Shown here one piece after another: positions 1 through 8,248 of a stretch of DNA of 64,000 nucleotides (the stretch's first letter is position 1; each line of letters begins with the position of its first letter). The notes under the pieces were generated by a model. That model was not told the origin of the DNA. It searched no databases and worked only from the letters and a program-made list of their open reading frames with translations. The DNA is from an uncultured Bacteroidales bacterium (lineage in GTDB: Bacteria; Bacteroidota; Bacteroidia; Bacteroidales; UBA932), in contig CALVDL010000003.1 of NCBI GenBank assembly GCA_944326305.1, positions 99,175 to 163,174 on the forward strand. Reading direction: 5' to 3'. The position numbers were made by a program, and so were the translations under genes.

Positions 1-219
1 GGCTGGATAGTGGCCGAGGTCGGCCGCCAGCCGTGGGCCATACAGGACCTTCTGCCTGTGAATGCGGCTGTCTCGAGCCTGAGCGCGGGTGCGGTCAGGA
101 CCACTTTCTTCGTATTTGTGGCGGTGTTCACGCTGTTCCTTGCCATCGAGATTCGCATTCTGCTGAAGGCGGTCAGGAAGGGTCCGGCTGTGGATGAACC
201 TGAAGTGTATAACAATTAA
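1..219 (+). CDS. cydA: Cytochrome bd quinol oxidase subunit I, C-terminal fragment
   Basis: The window opens inside this gene; only the last 72 codons are present, read in frame from base 1. The first residues, GWIVAEVGRQPW, match the highly conserved C-terminal GWxxxExGRQPW signature of CydA. One hydrophobic transmembrane helix follows (about residues 36-55 of the fragment), then a short charged tail. CydA carries the quinol site and haems b558, b595 and d of the oxygen-scavenging terminal oxidase in the inner membrane. cydB starts 17 bp downstream, as expected for a cydAB operon. The first in-frame GTG, at base 10, is internal and not the start. Confidence 0.95.
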   Translation, partial: GWIVAEVGRQPWAIQDLLPVNAAVSSLSAGAVRTTFFVFVAVFTLFLAIEIRILLKAVRKGPAVDEPEVYNN

Positions 220-236
220 CAGAGGGGGAATGAGTC

Positions 237-1382
237 ATGTTCGAATATGAATTTCTGCAGCACTACTGGTGGTTCATAGTTTCACTCCTGGGCGGGCTTC
301 TGGTTTTCCTGCTTTTCGTACAGGGAGGAAATGTCCTTATATTCTCGGCCGGGAGAAGCGAGGCCGAAAGGGGCCTGATAGTCAATTCCACAGGACGCAA
401 ATGGGAGCTCACGTTCACCACGCTGGTGACTTTCGGGGGAGCGTTCTTCGCTTCATTCCCGCTTTTCTACAGCACGAGTTTCGGAGGGGCGTACTGGCTC
501 TGGGTGCTGATACTTATCAGTTTCGTTTTCCAGGCGGTGTCTTACGAATTCCAGACCAAGGCCGGAAATATCCTGGGGCGCAACACGTTCCGTGTATTCC
601 TGGTCATAAACGGATTTCTCGGTCCGTTCCTTCTTGGAATGGCCGTGGCCACATTCTTCACAGGTTCTGATTTCATAGTCAATAAGGACGCCGCAGGTGA
701 CTCCCTCGCCCCTGTAATCAGCACATGGGGCAACGGCTGGCACGGGCTCGAGGCCTTTACAAACATATGGAACATCTGCCTGGGCCTTGCAGTGTTCTTC
801 CTTGCCATGACCCTCGGCGCCCTGTATATGATAAACAATATCGAGGACGGGAACATTGTCCTCAAGCTGCGGCTGCGGCTCTGGCTTTCATCCTTCTGTT
901 TCCTTATCCTGTTCGTGGCCTTCCTGCTGCACATCTGCATAGCTCCGGGGTTTGCCGTTGACCAGGACGGGACAGTGTTCATGGAAAAGGCCAAGTACCT
1001 GCACAATTTCCTGGAGATGCCCGCAGTCCTCGCGGTCTTCCTTGCCGGGGTGGTGCTTGTCCTCTGCGGCATAGTCAAGACGCTTTCCTCCAAGAAATTC
1101 CGCAAAGGGATATGGCTTGCAGGACCTGGTACTGTACTGGCCGTCCTCGGCCTGCTTTTAGTGGCCGGCTACAACGGAACGTCATATTATCCGTCCACAG
1201 CCGACCTGCAGAGTTCCCTGACGATCGCCAACAGCTGCTCGAGCCAGTTCACGCTCAAGACGATGACTATCGTGTCGTTCATCATCCCGTTCGTCGTGGC
1301 CTACATAGCCTACGCATGGAGGGCGATGGACCGCAAGTCCCTCACTGCCGATGAATTGAAAAACACTACAGATAAATATTAA
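237..1382 (+). CDS. cydB: Cytochrome bd quinol oxidase subunit II
   Basis: A 381-residue integral membrane protein with about eight or nine hydrophobic helices. It directly follows cydA, and its N terminus (FEYEFLQHYWWFIVSLLGG) and long loop pattern are typical of Bacteroidetes CydB. It partners CydA in the menaquinol:O2 oxidoreductase that lets anaerobes respire or detoxify traces of oxygen. Length is normal for the family. The secreted hydrolase gene at 1392 begins only 9 bp after the stop, so it may be co-transcribed, although the function is unrelated. Confidence 0.95.
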   Translation: MFEYEFLQHYWWFIVSLLGGLLVFLLFVQGGNVLIFSAGRSEAERGLIVNSTGRKWELTFTTLVTFGGAFFASFPLFYSTSFGGAYWLWVLILISFVFQAVSYEFQTKAGNILGRNTFRVFLVINGFLGPFLLGMAVATFFTGSDFIVNKDAAGDSLAPVISTWGNGWHGLEAFTNIWNICLGLAVFFLAMTLGALYMINNIEDGNIVLKLRLRLWLSSFCFLILFVAFLLHICIAPGFAVDQDGTVFMEKAKYLHNFLEMPAVLAVFLAGVVLVLCGIVKTLSSKKFRKGIWLAGPGTVLAVLGLLLVAGYNGTSYYPSTADLQSSLTIANSCSSQFTLKTMTIVSFIIPFVVAYIAYAWRAMDRKSLTADELKNTTDKY

Positions 1383-1391
1383 TTAGTAGAG

Positions 1392-2234
1392 ATGAAGAAA
1401 ATCACTTTTATACTGCTTGCAGCCCTGGCTGTACTTCCGCAGACAGTTTCCGGGAAAAAGGTCCCGGGTCCCGACACGTTGAGTGTCATGTCGTTCAACA
1501 TAAGGATGGGTGAAGGGAAAGACGGCACCAATTCATGGCAGTACAGATGCCCTGCGACAATCTATATGCTCAGGGACAAGCAGCCTGATATTTTCGGTCT
1601 CCAGGAGGCCTATGACTATCAGGTGCTTTTCATCAAGGAGAACCTCAGGGAATACAACAATGTCGGCGTAGGCCGGGAGGACGGCAAGCACAAGGGGGAG
1701 CACATGTCCATCTTCTACAACAAGAAGAAGGTATCCCTTCTTAAGTGGGGTACTTTCTGGCTTTCGGACACTCCCGGGAAGCCTTCGAAAGGATGGGACG
1801 CCGCATGCATCAGGACTGCTACATGGGCGCTGATGAAGGACAAGAGGTCAGGGCGGAAATTCTACTATGTGAACACCCACCTGGACCATGTCGGCAAGGA
1901 GGCCCAGAAGAACGGTCTGGCGTTGATTGTCGAAAAGATCAAGGAAATGAATCCTGACAACCTGCCTATGGTCCTTACGGGGGACTTCAATGTGGTGAGC
2001 AGCGACCCGGTCCTTTCTGACCTGAACAGGATCATGAAAAACGCACGCGTGTCCGCCGAGAGGACCGACAATCTGAATTCCTTCAACGGCTGGGGAAAGA
2101 GCAGCTCGATCATCGACTATATCTATTATTCCGGTTTCGCGTCATGCCCGAAATTCGAGACAATCCAGAAGAAATACGGTGATTTCCCGTTCATCTCCGA
2201 CCATTACCCTATCAAGGCGGTGCTGATTTTCTGA
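1392..2234 (+). CDS. Secreted endonuclease/exonuclease/phosphatase-family hydrolase
   Basis: A 280-residue protein with an N-terminal signal peptide (about residues 1-21, ending near VSGKK). A complete EEP (DNase I-like) fold follows. Visible family motifs are SFNIRMGEG near the N terminus, the metal-binding Glu in FGLQEAYDY, LTGDFN in the second half, and the C-terminal DYIYYSGF and SDHYPIKAVL with the catalytic Asp-His. Bacteroidetes have many such periplasmic or outer-membrane EEP hydrolases acting on phosphodiesters or phosphorylated sugars and lipids. The substrate cannot be read from sequence. It sits 9 bp behind cydB and 45 bp before the multihaem gene. Confidence 0.85.
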   Translation: MKKITFILLAALAVLPQTVSGKKVPGPDTLSVMSFNIRMGEGKDGTNSWQYRCPATIYMLRDKQPDIFGLQEAYDYQVLFIKENLREYNNVGVGREDGKHKGEHMSIFYNKKKVSLLKWGTFWLSDTPGKPSKGWDAACIRTATWALMKDKRSGRKFYYVNTHLDHVGKEAQKNGLALIVEKIKEMNPDNLPMVLTGDFNVVSSDPVLSDLNRIMKNARVSAERTDNLNSFNGWGKSSSIIDYIYYSGFASCPKFETIQKKYGDFPFISDHYPIKAVLIF

Positions 2235-2279
2235 TATGGCGTAACGATGCTGCTGACGACTTATAAATAGACTACGATC

Positions 2280-3812
2280 ATGTCGAAATCCGGAAAAAGC
2301 AAGAAATGGCTCCTTGCGGGGCTGGCCGGGCTTGTGCTTGGCTTCTCTTTGATGATAGTGTTGAATTCCCTGTATGTCAAGAGCTCTTCGAACGAGTCCT
2401 GTATGATGTGCCATTCACATCCTGATTCGGATGCGAGCTGGAAGCAGTCAGTCCATTACAACAACGGCAGCGGTACGGCAACAGACTGTGCCGCCTGCCA
2501 TCTGCCTCCTGAAGGTTCGCTGAAGCATTTTACCGCCAAGGCAAAGACAGGGATGAAGGATGTATGGTCATACCTGACAAAAGACACGGAAAAGATAGAC
2601 TGGGACAGCAAGGGACAGCTGGAATATGCCGTCAATATAGTCTACAACGAGTCATGCGAGGCCTGCCACGTGAACCTTTTCCCTGAAGGGATAACGGATG
2701 AGGGTGTGACTGCACACCTCTATTATGAGGACAATGCAGAGAAGCTGGACCTTCAGTGCATCAGCTGCCATCTCGATGCCGGACATTACAATCCGGACTA
2801 CCAGCATGCGCAGATGACAGGACTGCCGGTCACCACCAGTTCGGAAATATATACGGAGGCTGCCGAGGTGACCGTATTCGAGAATTACACCGAGAGGATT
2901 CCCGGTACATCAGCCTCGATTTCCATGGTCGCGGTACCTGGAGGGACATTCACAATGGGAAGCCCGGAGAATGAGCCGTTCCGCCGCAGTGACGAATCCC
3001 CACGGCGCCAGGTTACTGTCTCCCCGTTCTTCATGGGAGAGACGGAAGTCACATGGGACCAGTTCTGGGCCTTTTACGGAGAGACCATGTCCGAAGGGCG
3101 CATCCCTCCGGAAGTCGTTTATATGAACAATTCCAGGGAGGATGTGGACGCTGTCAGCGGCCCTACCCCTCCGTTCGGCTATCCTGACCAGGGGTGGGGG
3201 ATGGGAGACCGTCCTGTCATAACGCTCACCCACTATTCTGCCGAGACGTTCTGCAAGTGGCTGTCGAAGAAGACCGGCAAGAAATACCGTCTGCCCACCG
3301 AGGCAGAATGGGAATATGCCGCCAGGGGCGGTACGGACACTCCATATTTCTTTGGCGGAAGCCCGAAGAAATATACGGACCGTGGACTGTGGAGAGGCAT
3401 TTTCGGCGCGGACACATCTGTCATAAGCTCCTATGTGATATACGCGGAAAACAGCAGGAGCCGCACCGGGGAGCCATCGGATGTGAAGGCCAACCCGTTC
3501 GGCCTGAAGAACATGCTCGGGAACGTGATGGAGTATTGTTCGGACTGGTATGCAGAGGATGCCTATTCCCGCCTTCAGGACGGGGCAGTAGACCCTCAGG
3601 GCCCTGAATCCGGGACGGAACATGTCGTCAGGGGAGGTTTCTACAATGATGATGCGGCCGACCTCAGATGTGCCGCCAGGGGCCATACGGAACACGATGC
3701 ATGGCTCAAGACAGACCCTCAGAACCCGAAGAGCATATGGTGGTATTCGGACATCAAGGGCATAGGGTTCAGAGTGGTATGCGAAGTTCCGGACGGAGTC
3801 CGGGCCGAGTAA
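2280..3812 (+). CDS. NapC/NrfH-like tetrahaem cytochrome c fused to a SUMF1/FGE-fold domain
   Basis: 510 residues. A single N-terminal membrane anchor (about 10-32) is followed by four CxxCH haem c motifs starting at about residues 41 (CMMCH), 70 (CAACH), 126 (CEACH) and 160 (CISCH), as in NapC/NirT/NrfH quinol dehydrogenases. From about residue 212 to the end lies a SUMF1 (formylglycine-generating enzyme-like) domain with VPGGTFTMGS, RLPTEAEWEYAARGG, GNVMEY and RGGFYND. The usual active-site GFRC is GFRV here, so sulfatase-activating activity is unlikely and the domain is probably structural or binding. The first half should accept electrons from menaquinol, or donate to it, at the periplasmic face. 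ResB and CcsA at the end of the same cluster would mature the haems. The fusion is unusual; the partner enzyme is unknown. Confidence 0.85.
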   Translation: MSKSGKSKKWLLAGLAGLVLGFSLMIVLNSLYVKSSSNESCMMCHSHPDSDASWKQSVHYNNGSGTATDCAACHLPPEGSLKHFTAKAKTGMKDVWSYLTKDTEKIDWDSKGQLEYAVNIVYNESCEACHVNLFPEGITDEGVTAHLYYEDNAEKLDLQCISCHLDAGHYNPDYQHAQMTGLPVTTSSEIYTEAAEVTVFENYTERIPGTSASISMVAVPGGTFTMGSPENEPFRRSDESPRRQVTVSPFFMGETEVTWDQFWAFYGETMSEGRIPPEVVYMNNSREDVDAVSGPTPPFGYPDQGWGMGDRPVITLTHYSAETFCKWLSKKTGKKYRLPTEAEWEYAARGGTDTPYFFGGSPKKYTDRGLWRGIFGADTSVISSYVIYAENSRSRTGEPSDVKANPFGLKNMLGNVMEYCSDWYAEDAYSRLQDGAVDPQGPESGTEHVVRGGFYNDDAADLRCAARGHTEHDAWLKTDPQNPKSIWWYSDIKGIGFRVVCEVPDGVRAE

Positions 3813-3862
3813 AGTACGGAATGTAGGATATACGAATTTAACTAATCAGTAATAATTTCATT

Positions 3863-5215
3863 ATGAGCGAAAAAAACATCAGCAGAAAAGATTTTCTGAA
3901 GTATTCTGCAGCCCTTGGAGTATCCAGCATAATGGGCGCTTCTCTTCTGTCATCATGCAGCGGCAAGAAAGGCGGGCTCGTCCCGTTGAGGCAGCCGGGA
4001 GAGTATTATGTCCCTGAGTTGCCTGACAAGGCTGTTCCCGGGAAGGAACTTAAGGCCGGGGTCATAGGATGCGGCGGACGCGGGTCCGGAGCGGTTGTCG
4101 ACCTGCTTACCGCAGCTGACGGGATCAAGGTCACGGCACTGGGGGACACATTCAGCGACAGGCTTGAAGGCCTCAGGAAGAACCTCAAGGAGCAGCACGG
4201 GCAGGATGTGCCTCAGGAAAACTGTTTCATAGGGTTCGACGCATACAGGAAAGTCATTGATTCCGGGGTTGATATGGTCATTATCGCCACTCCTCCCGTA
4301 TTCAGGCCGGAGCATTTCAAGTATGCCACTGAAAAAGGTGTGCATTCGTTCCTTGAGAAGCCTATAGCTGTAGATCCGAAGGGTTATCGTACCATCATGG
4401 CGACCGCGCGCCAGGCAAAGGCCAAAGGCCTGTGTGTAGTCACCGGTACACAGCGTCACCATGAACGCCCTTACGTGGAGGCTTTCCAGAAGATACAGGA
4501 AGGCTATATAGGCGAGATAACCGGAGGAAACGTGTATTGGAACCAAGGCATGCTCTGGTACCGCGAGCGCCAGGCAGGCTGGAGCGACATGGAGTGGATG
4601 ATAAGGGACTGGGTGAACTGGAAATGGCTTTCCGGGGACCATATCGTCGAGCAGCATGTGCACAATATAGACGTGTTTCTGTGGATGTCAGGACTCAAGC
4701 CGGTGAAGGCTACGGCCTTCGGCTCCCGCCAGCGCCGTGTCACCGGTGACCAGTATGACAACTTCAGTGTGGATTTTGAGTTCGAGAACGGGATACATCT
4801 CCACAGCATGTGCCGCCAGATTAACGGCTGCAGCACAAATGTAGGCGAATATATCCAGGGTACCAAGGGCTCATGGAACAGCTATGGCCATGAGATAAAG
4901 GACCTTGCCGGCAATGTTGTATGGAAGTATGACAGCGAGGCGGCAAAGGCCGCATTCCAGCAGCACAACCCGTATGTCCTTGAGCATGTGGACTGGGTAA
5001 ACCATATCCGCAAGGGTGAGGCCCATGACGAGGCTGAAGCCTGCGGCATTTCTACACTGGCCGGAATCATGGGCCGTGAAGCTGCATACACAGGAGCTAC
5101 CGTCACATGGGATGAGATAAGCGCGTCGGCTCTGGACTATATGCCTGAAAAACTTGTCATGGGCAATATGGACATGTCAAAATATGTAGTCCCTGTTCCT
5201 GGGAACGGTAAATAG
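3863..5215 (+). CDS. Exported Gfo/Idh/MocA-family oxidoreductase
   Basis: 450 residues. The N terminus (SRKDFLKYSAALG, then a hydrophobic stretch and LLSSCSG) resembles a Tat-type lipoprotein signal with an Arg-Lys instead of Arg-Arg pair. A Rossmann NAD(P)-binding motif VIGCGGRGSG lies at about residues 68-77, and the family EKP motif (FLEKPIAVDP) near residue 160. The C-terminal alpha/beta domain follows. These enzymes oxidise or reduce sugar hydroxyls with a tightly held nicotinamide cofactor. Exported versions in Bacteroidetes include GH109-like and 3-keto-glycoside enzymes. The next gene, a TIM-barrel isomerase-like protein, starts 8 bp later, suggesting a shared pathway. The substrate is unknown. 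Confidence 0.85.
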   Translation: MSEKNISRKDFLKYSAALGVSSIMGASLLSSCSGKKGGLVPLRQPGEYYVPELPDKAVPGKELKAGVIGCGGRGSGAVVDLLTAADGIKVTALGDTFSDRLEGLRKNLKEQHGQDVPQENCFIGFDAYRKVIDSGVDMVIIATPPVFRPEHFKYATEKGVHSFLEKPIAVDPKGYRTIMATARQAKAKGLCVVTGTQRHHERPYVEAFQKIQEGYIGEITGGNVYWNQGMLWYRERQAGWSDMEWMIRDWVNWKWLSGDHIVEQHVHNIDVFLWMSGLKPVKATAFGSRQRRVTGDQYDNFSVDFEFENGIHLHSMCRQINGCSTNVGEYIQGTKGSWNSYGHEIKDLAGNVVWKYDSEAAKAAFQQHNPYVLEHVDWVNHIRKGEAHDEAEACGISTLAGIMGREAAYTGATVTWDEISASALDYMPEKLVMGNMDMSKYVVPVPGNGK

Positions 5216-5223
5216 GAAGACGT

Positions 5224-6141
5224 ATGGACAGGAGAAATTTTATAGGCAGGACAATTGCCGGGGCCGCCGCCGTGGCCCTTTCAGGACTGCCGCTCGGCGC
5301 AGTATCCCCGGGGTTGGCCGATAAAGGGAAGAAAGGAAATGGCCCTGCGGGCCTCAGACTCTCGTTCCAGGAAGGAATAGCTCCTGGAAACAGCCTTGCT
5401 GAGAAGCTGGACTATATGGAGAAGCTCGGTATAGCCGGTTTCGAACCGGGAGGGTCAGGCCTTGCCGGCCGTGTGAACGAGATCCAGCAGGCTCTCAGAG
5501 GCAGGGACATAAAGGTGTCTGCAATATGTGCCGGCTTCAGCGGATTCATCCTGGCCGAGGATCCGAAGGTAAAGGCGGAGTTCGATTCCACAATGCGTGA
5601 GATAGTAGCCGCGGCAGGGGAGCTCGGTTCTACGGGTGTGATAATGGTTCCTGCTTTCAACGGACAGAAACCGTGCAGGCCGCATACTCTTCAGACCCGC
5701 GAGTTTCTTGTGGAGCAGCTCCATGAACTTGGGGAATACGCCCTTAAATGCGGCACTACCGTCATACTCGAGCCGCTGAACCGCGGAGAGGCGTTCTATC
5801 TGCGCCAGGTGGCGGATGCTGCTGCAATATGCCGCGATTCCGGGAGCGCCGGAGTAAAATGCATGGGAGATTTCTGGCACATGCAGGAGGAGACATCCGA
5901 CTATGCGGCTTTCATGGCCGCCGGTGCCGAATATCTGCAGCATGTCCATGTGGCCAGCCGCGGCAGACGGATCATGCCGGGAGAGGACGGTGAAGCCGAC
6001 AACTATGTCAGCGGGATGCGTGCCCTCAAGGAAATAGGCTACGACAAGTATGTCAGTTTCGAATGCGGGACCCGTGGGGACAGGAATGTGACTGTGCCTG
6101 CTGCTGTCGCCCTTTTGCGGGAGCAGTGGGAGAAAGCATAG
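5224..6141 (+). CDS. Exported TIM-barrel sugar isomerase/epimerase-like protein
   Basis: 305 residues with a clear twin-arginine signal (DRRNFIGRTIAGAAAVALSG), then a xylose-isomerase-like TIM barrel (AP endonuclease family 2 fold). Visible markers are LEPLNRGEAF with a candidate metal-ligand Glu, MGDFWHMQEE, HVHVASRGR and YVSFECGTRG. Relatives are annotated as hydroxypyruvate isomerases or sugar-phosphate isomerases, but an exported copy cannot easily use phosphorylated cytosolic substrates. Paired with the preceding dehydrogenase it may act on a keto-sugar, for example by elimination, hydration or epimerisation; that is inference. The stop codon precedes the likely GTG start of resB by 5 bp. 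Confidence 0.8.
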   Translation: MDRRNFIGRTIAGAAAVALSGLPLGAVSPGLADKGKKGNGPAGLRLSFQEGIAPGNSLAEKLDYMEKLGIAGFEPGGSGLAGRVNEIQQALRGRDIKVSAICAGFSGFILAEDPKVKAEFDSTMREIVAAAGELGSTGVIMVPAFNGQKPCRPHTLQTREFLVEQLHELGEYALKCGTTVILEPLNRGEAFYLRQVADAAAICRDSGSAGVKCMGDFWHMQEETSDYAAFMAAGAEYLQHVHVASRGRRIMPGEDGEADNYVSGMRALKEIGYDKYVSFECGTRGDRNVTVPAAVALLREQWEKA

Positions 6142-6146
6142 CTGGA

Positions 6147-7433
6147 GTGGCATATACGTGGAACTATAAAAAAGCTTTTCTGCGCTGTGCATTGCTTTTT
6201 GCTGCAGGCGCGGTATTGCAGATGGCCGCAGGGGGGATACCTGCGGCTTTCTTGCGTTATCCGTGGAGCCTGGTGGCCGCTGTGAATTATCTTTACCTTC
6301 TTGTCCTGGTTTATGCCATGAGTGACCGCTTCCGGTGGCTGCGCACTTTGTGGGACGGGAAGTCATGTATCACGTCGCTTGCTTCGGTGCTGGTCATGAT
6401 CATTGTGTATGGCCTTGTGCGTCAGGACGGTTCGAAGGACGGCCTTGCAGGGGTGCTGGGTTTCACTTCAATGTCAGATTCGTGGATATTCAACTTGATG
6501 CTTGCCGCCCTCATGACTTCGCTCGGCATCCGGACGGTGGCGGAGCTGGGCCGTGCGGGCCAGATGGCCGGGATGCTCAGGACCGGGCGCATTACGGATT
6601 TCCTGCACAATGCCGCCAGGACCCTTGTCCATGTATCCGTATCCGTACTTCTTGTATCCGGCATCTTCGGCAGCGGGGACAAGGTGAAATGCAGGCTGAC
6701 TGCACGTCTCGGGGAGCCGGTGGGGATGGCTGCGGATGCGGAAGGCAAAGCTGTGGTGCTCCCGTTTTCCGTTGTCCTCGAGAAATTCACCGTGGACGGG
6801 TATCCTCCGAAGCTTTTCGTCTTTGATTCGGAGGAGGATGCATTGTCAGAGGACTTCCTTTCCGTTGAGGAGGAGGGCGTGAAGGCCGATGTGGCCGGAT
6901 GGTTCCTTTCGGCGGACAGGTATCTGGACATGGCGGGATGTATGCCAGGGGACACCGTGTACAGGGAACTTGAGCATGTCGGGGCTGTCCCTGCGGTCTA
7001 TGTTACGGCCGAGAATCTGTCTACAGGGGAGCGGCATGCCGGGTGGGTGAGCTGCGGCAGCCGCATTTTCAGTTCGTCTTCGCTCGCCCTGGGAAGCGGC
7101 GCAGCGGTGGTGATGCCTCCTCCAGAGGCAAGGCAGTTCCTTTCACGTGTATCTGTTACTGATAAGGACGGGAACCGGGATGTGGCTGACATAAGGGTGA
7201 ACCATCCTGCAAGGTACGGGGCCTGGCGCATATACCAGGCCGGCTATGACGTAACGCAGGGGAGGTGGAGCACGGTAAGCATGCTTGAGTGTGTGAAGGA
7301 CCCGTGGTATTTTCTGGTGGATGCGGCGCTGTGGCTTATGCTCGTGTCCGGAGCCCTGATGTTCCTTTCGGGCGGGGTAAAGGGCACCCGGGGCAAGACA
7401 GAAGACCGTCCGGACAAAAATATGAAACCTTGA
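6147..7433 (+). CDS. resB: ResB-like cytochrome c maturation protein
   Basis: Membrane protein of about 428 residues. Three or four hydrophobic helices lie in the N-terminal third. A large periplasmic domain (about residues 185-395) follows, then one last C-terminal helix (FLVDAALWLMLVSGALMFLSG). The gene order with CcsA next, and the RYGAWRIYQAGYD segment near the C terminus, are typical of ResB/Ccs1, which holds apocytochrome thiols and works with CcsA to attach haem to CxxCH motifs. The frame is open back to 6063, but that would overlap the previous gene by 79 bp. I prefer the GTG at 6147, five bases after the upstream stop and shortly after GGGAG. In many Bacteroidetes ResB and CcsA are fused; here they are separate. 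Confidence 0.8.
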   Translation: MAYTWNYKKAFLRCALLFAAGAVLQMAAGGIPAAFLRYPWSLVAAVNYLYLLVLVYAMSDRFRWLRTLWDGKSCITSLASVLVMIIVYGLVRQDGSKDGLAGVLGFTSMSDSWIFNLMLAALMTSLGIRTVAELGRAGQMAGMLRTGRITDFLHNAARTLVHVSVSVLLVSGIFGSGDKVKCRLTARLGEPVGMAADAEGKAVVLPFSVVLEKFTVDGYPPKLFVFDSEEDALSEDFLSVEEEGVKADVAGWFLSADRYLDMAGCMPGDTVYRELEHVGAVPAVYVTAENLSTGERHAGWVSCGSRIFSSSSLALGSGAAVVMPPPEARQFLSRVSVTDKDGNRDVADIRVNHPARYGAWRIYQAGYDVTQGRWSTVSMLECVKDPWYFLVDAALWLMLVSGALMFLSGGVKGTRGKTEDRPDKNMKP

Positions 7434-7437
7434 GTAT

Positions 7438-8223
7438 ATGGACTGGAGTCATTTCATATTCTACGGCGCGGCTGCGGCCATTTGCTGGATTGCCGGTGCC
7501 GTGGCGGCATACCGGAGTGAGGGAGTGCGTCCTGCTGCAGCCCTGTCCCTGTGCGGCAGTGCCATATTCCTTGTGTTCATTACGGGCCTGTGGATTTCCC
7601 TGGAGCGTCCTCCGATGCGCACAGTGGGGGAGACCAGGCTCTGGTATTCCTTTTTCGTGTCCATTGCAGGAATTGCTGTCTTCGCCAGGTGGCGCTACAG
7701 GTGGATACTCCTGTTCAGCAGTGTCATGTCCATTGTGTTTGTCTGTATAAACGTTCTCAAGCCTGAGATACATGACAAGACCCTGATGCCCGCCCTGCAG
7801 AGCGTATGGTTCATCCCGCATGTCTCGGTCTATATGATGGCCTATGCGCTTCTCGGCGCCGTGACCCTGTTTGCCGTTTACCTGTGGCTGAGGCCGTCGC
7901 ACAGGATGCCCTCGGAGCGCGAGATGCAGATGTGCGACTCCCTGGTGAGAATCGGCTGGGCATTCCTGTCCGCCGGTATGGTTATGGGCGCCCTGTGGGC
8001 CAAGGAGGCATGGGGGGACTGGTGGACCTGGGATCCGAAGGAGACATGGGCTGCCGCCACGTGGCTGGGCTATCTTCTGTACCTTCATCTGCGTCCCGGA
8101 CTGCGCAGGGACAGCAGCCTTGCCTTCGCCCTGCTGGTATTTTCTTTCCTGCTGCTCCAGATGTGCTGGTACGGGATAAACTACCTCCCTTCGGCACAGG
8201 GTGCCAGCGTGCATATATACTGA
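7438..8223 (+). CDS. ccsA: CcsA/ResC-type haem handling protein for cytochrome c assembly
   Basis: 261-residue polytopic protein with about eight hydrophobic helices. It carries the WWD haem-handling signature WGDWWTWDPKETW at about residues 192-204, flanked by candidate haem-ligand histidines in nearby loops. It delivers haem b across the membrane and, with ResB, ligates it to CxxCH motifs. It starts 4 bp after the resB stop, so the two are translated together. The only c-type cytochrome in the window is the tetrahaem protein at 2280, the likely main client. Confidence 0.92.
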   Translation: MDWSHFIFYGAAAAICWIAGAVAAYRSEGVRPAAALSLCGSAIFLVFITGLWISLERPPMRTVGETRLWYSFFVSIAGIAVFARWRYRWILLFSSVMSIVFVCINVLKPEIHDKTLMPALQSVWFIPHVSVYMMAYALLGAVTLFAVYLWLRPSHRMPSEREMQMCDSLVRIGWAFLSAGMVMGALWAKEAWGDWWTWDPKETWAAATWLGYLLYLHLRPGLRRDSSLAFALLVFSFLLLQMCWYGINYLPSAQGASVHIY

Positions 8224-8248
8224 TTTCCCGGGAGGCCCCGCCAGTTTG

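Noticed and set aside
2890..3812. SUMF1 domain read as an active formylglycine-generating (sulfatase-maturing) enzyme
   Set aside because: The usual active-site Cys of the GFRC segment is Val here, and no sulfatase gene is in the window.
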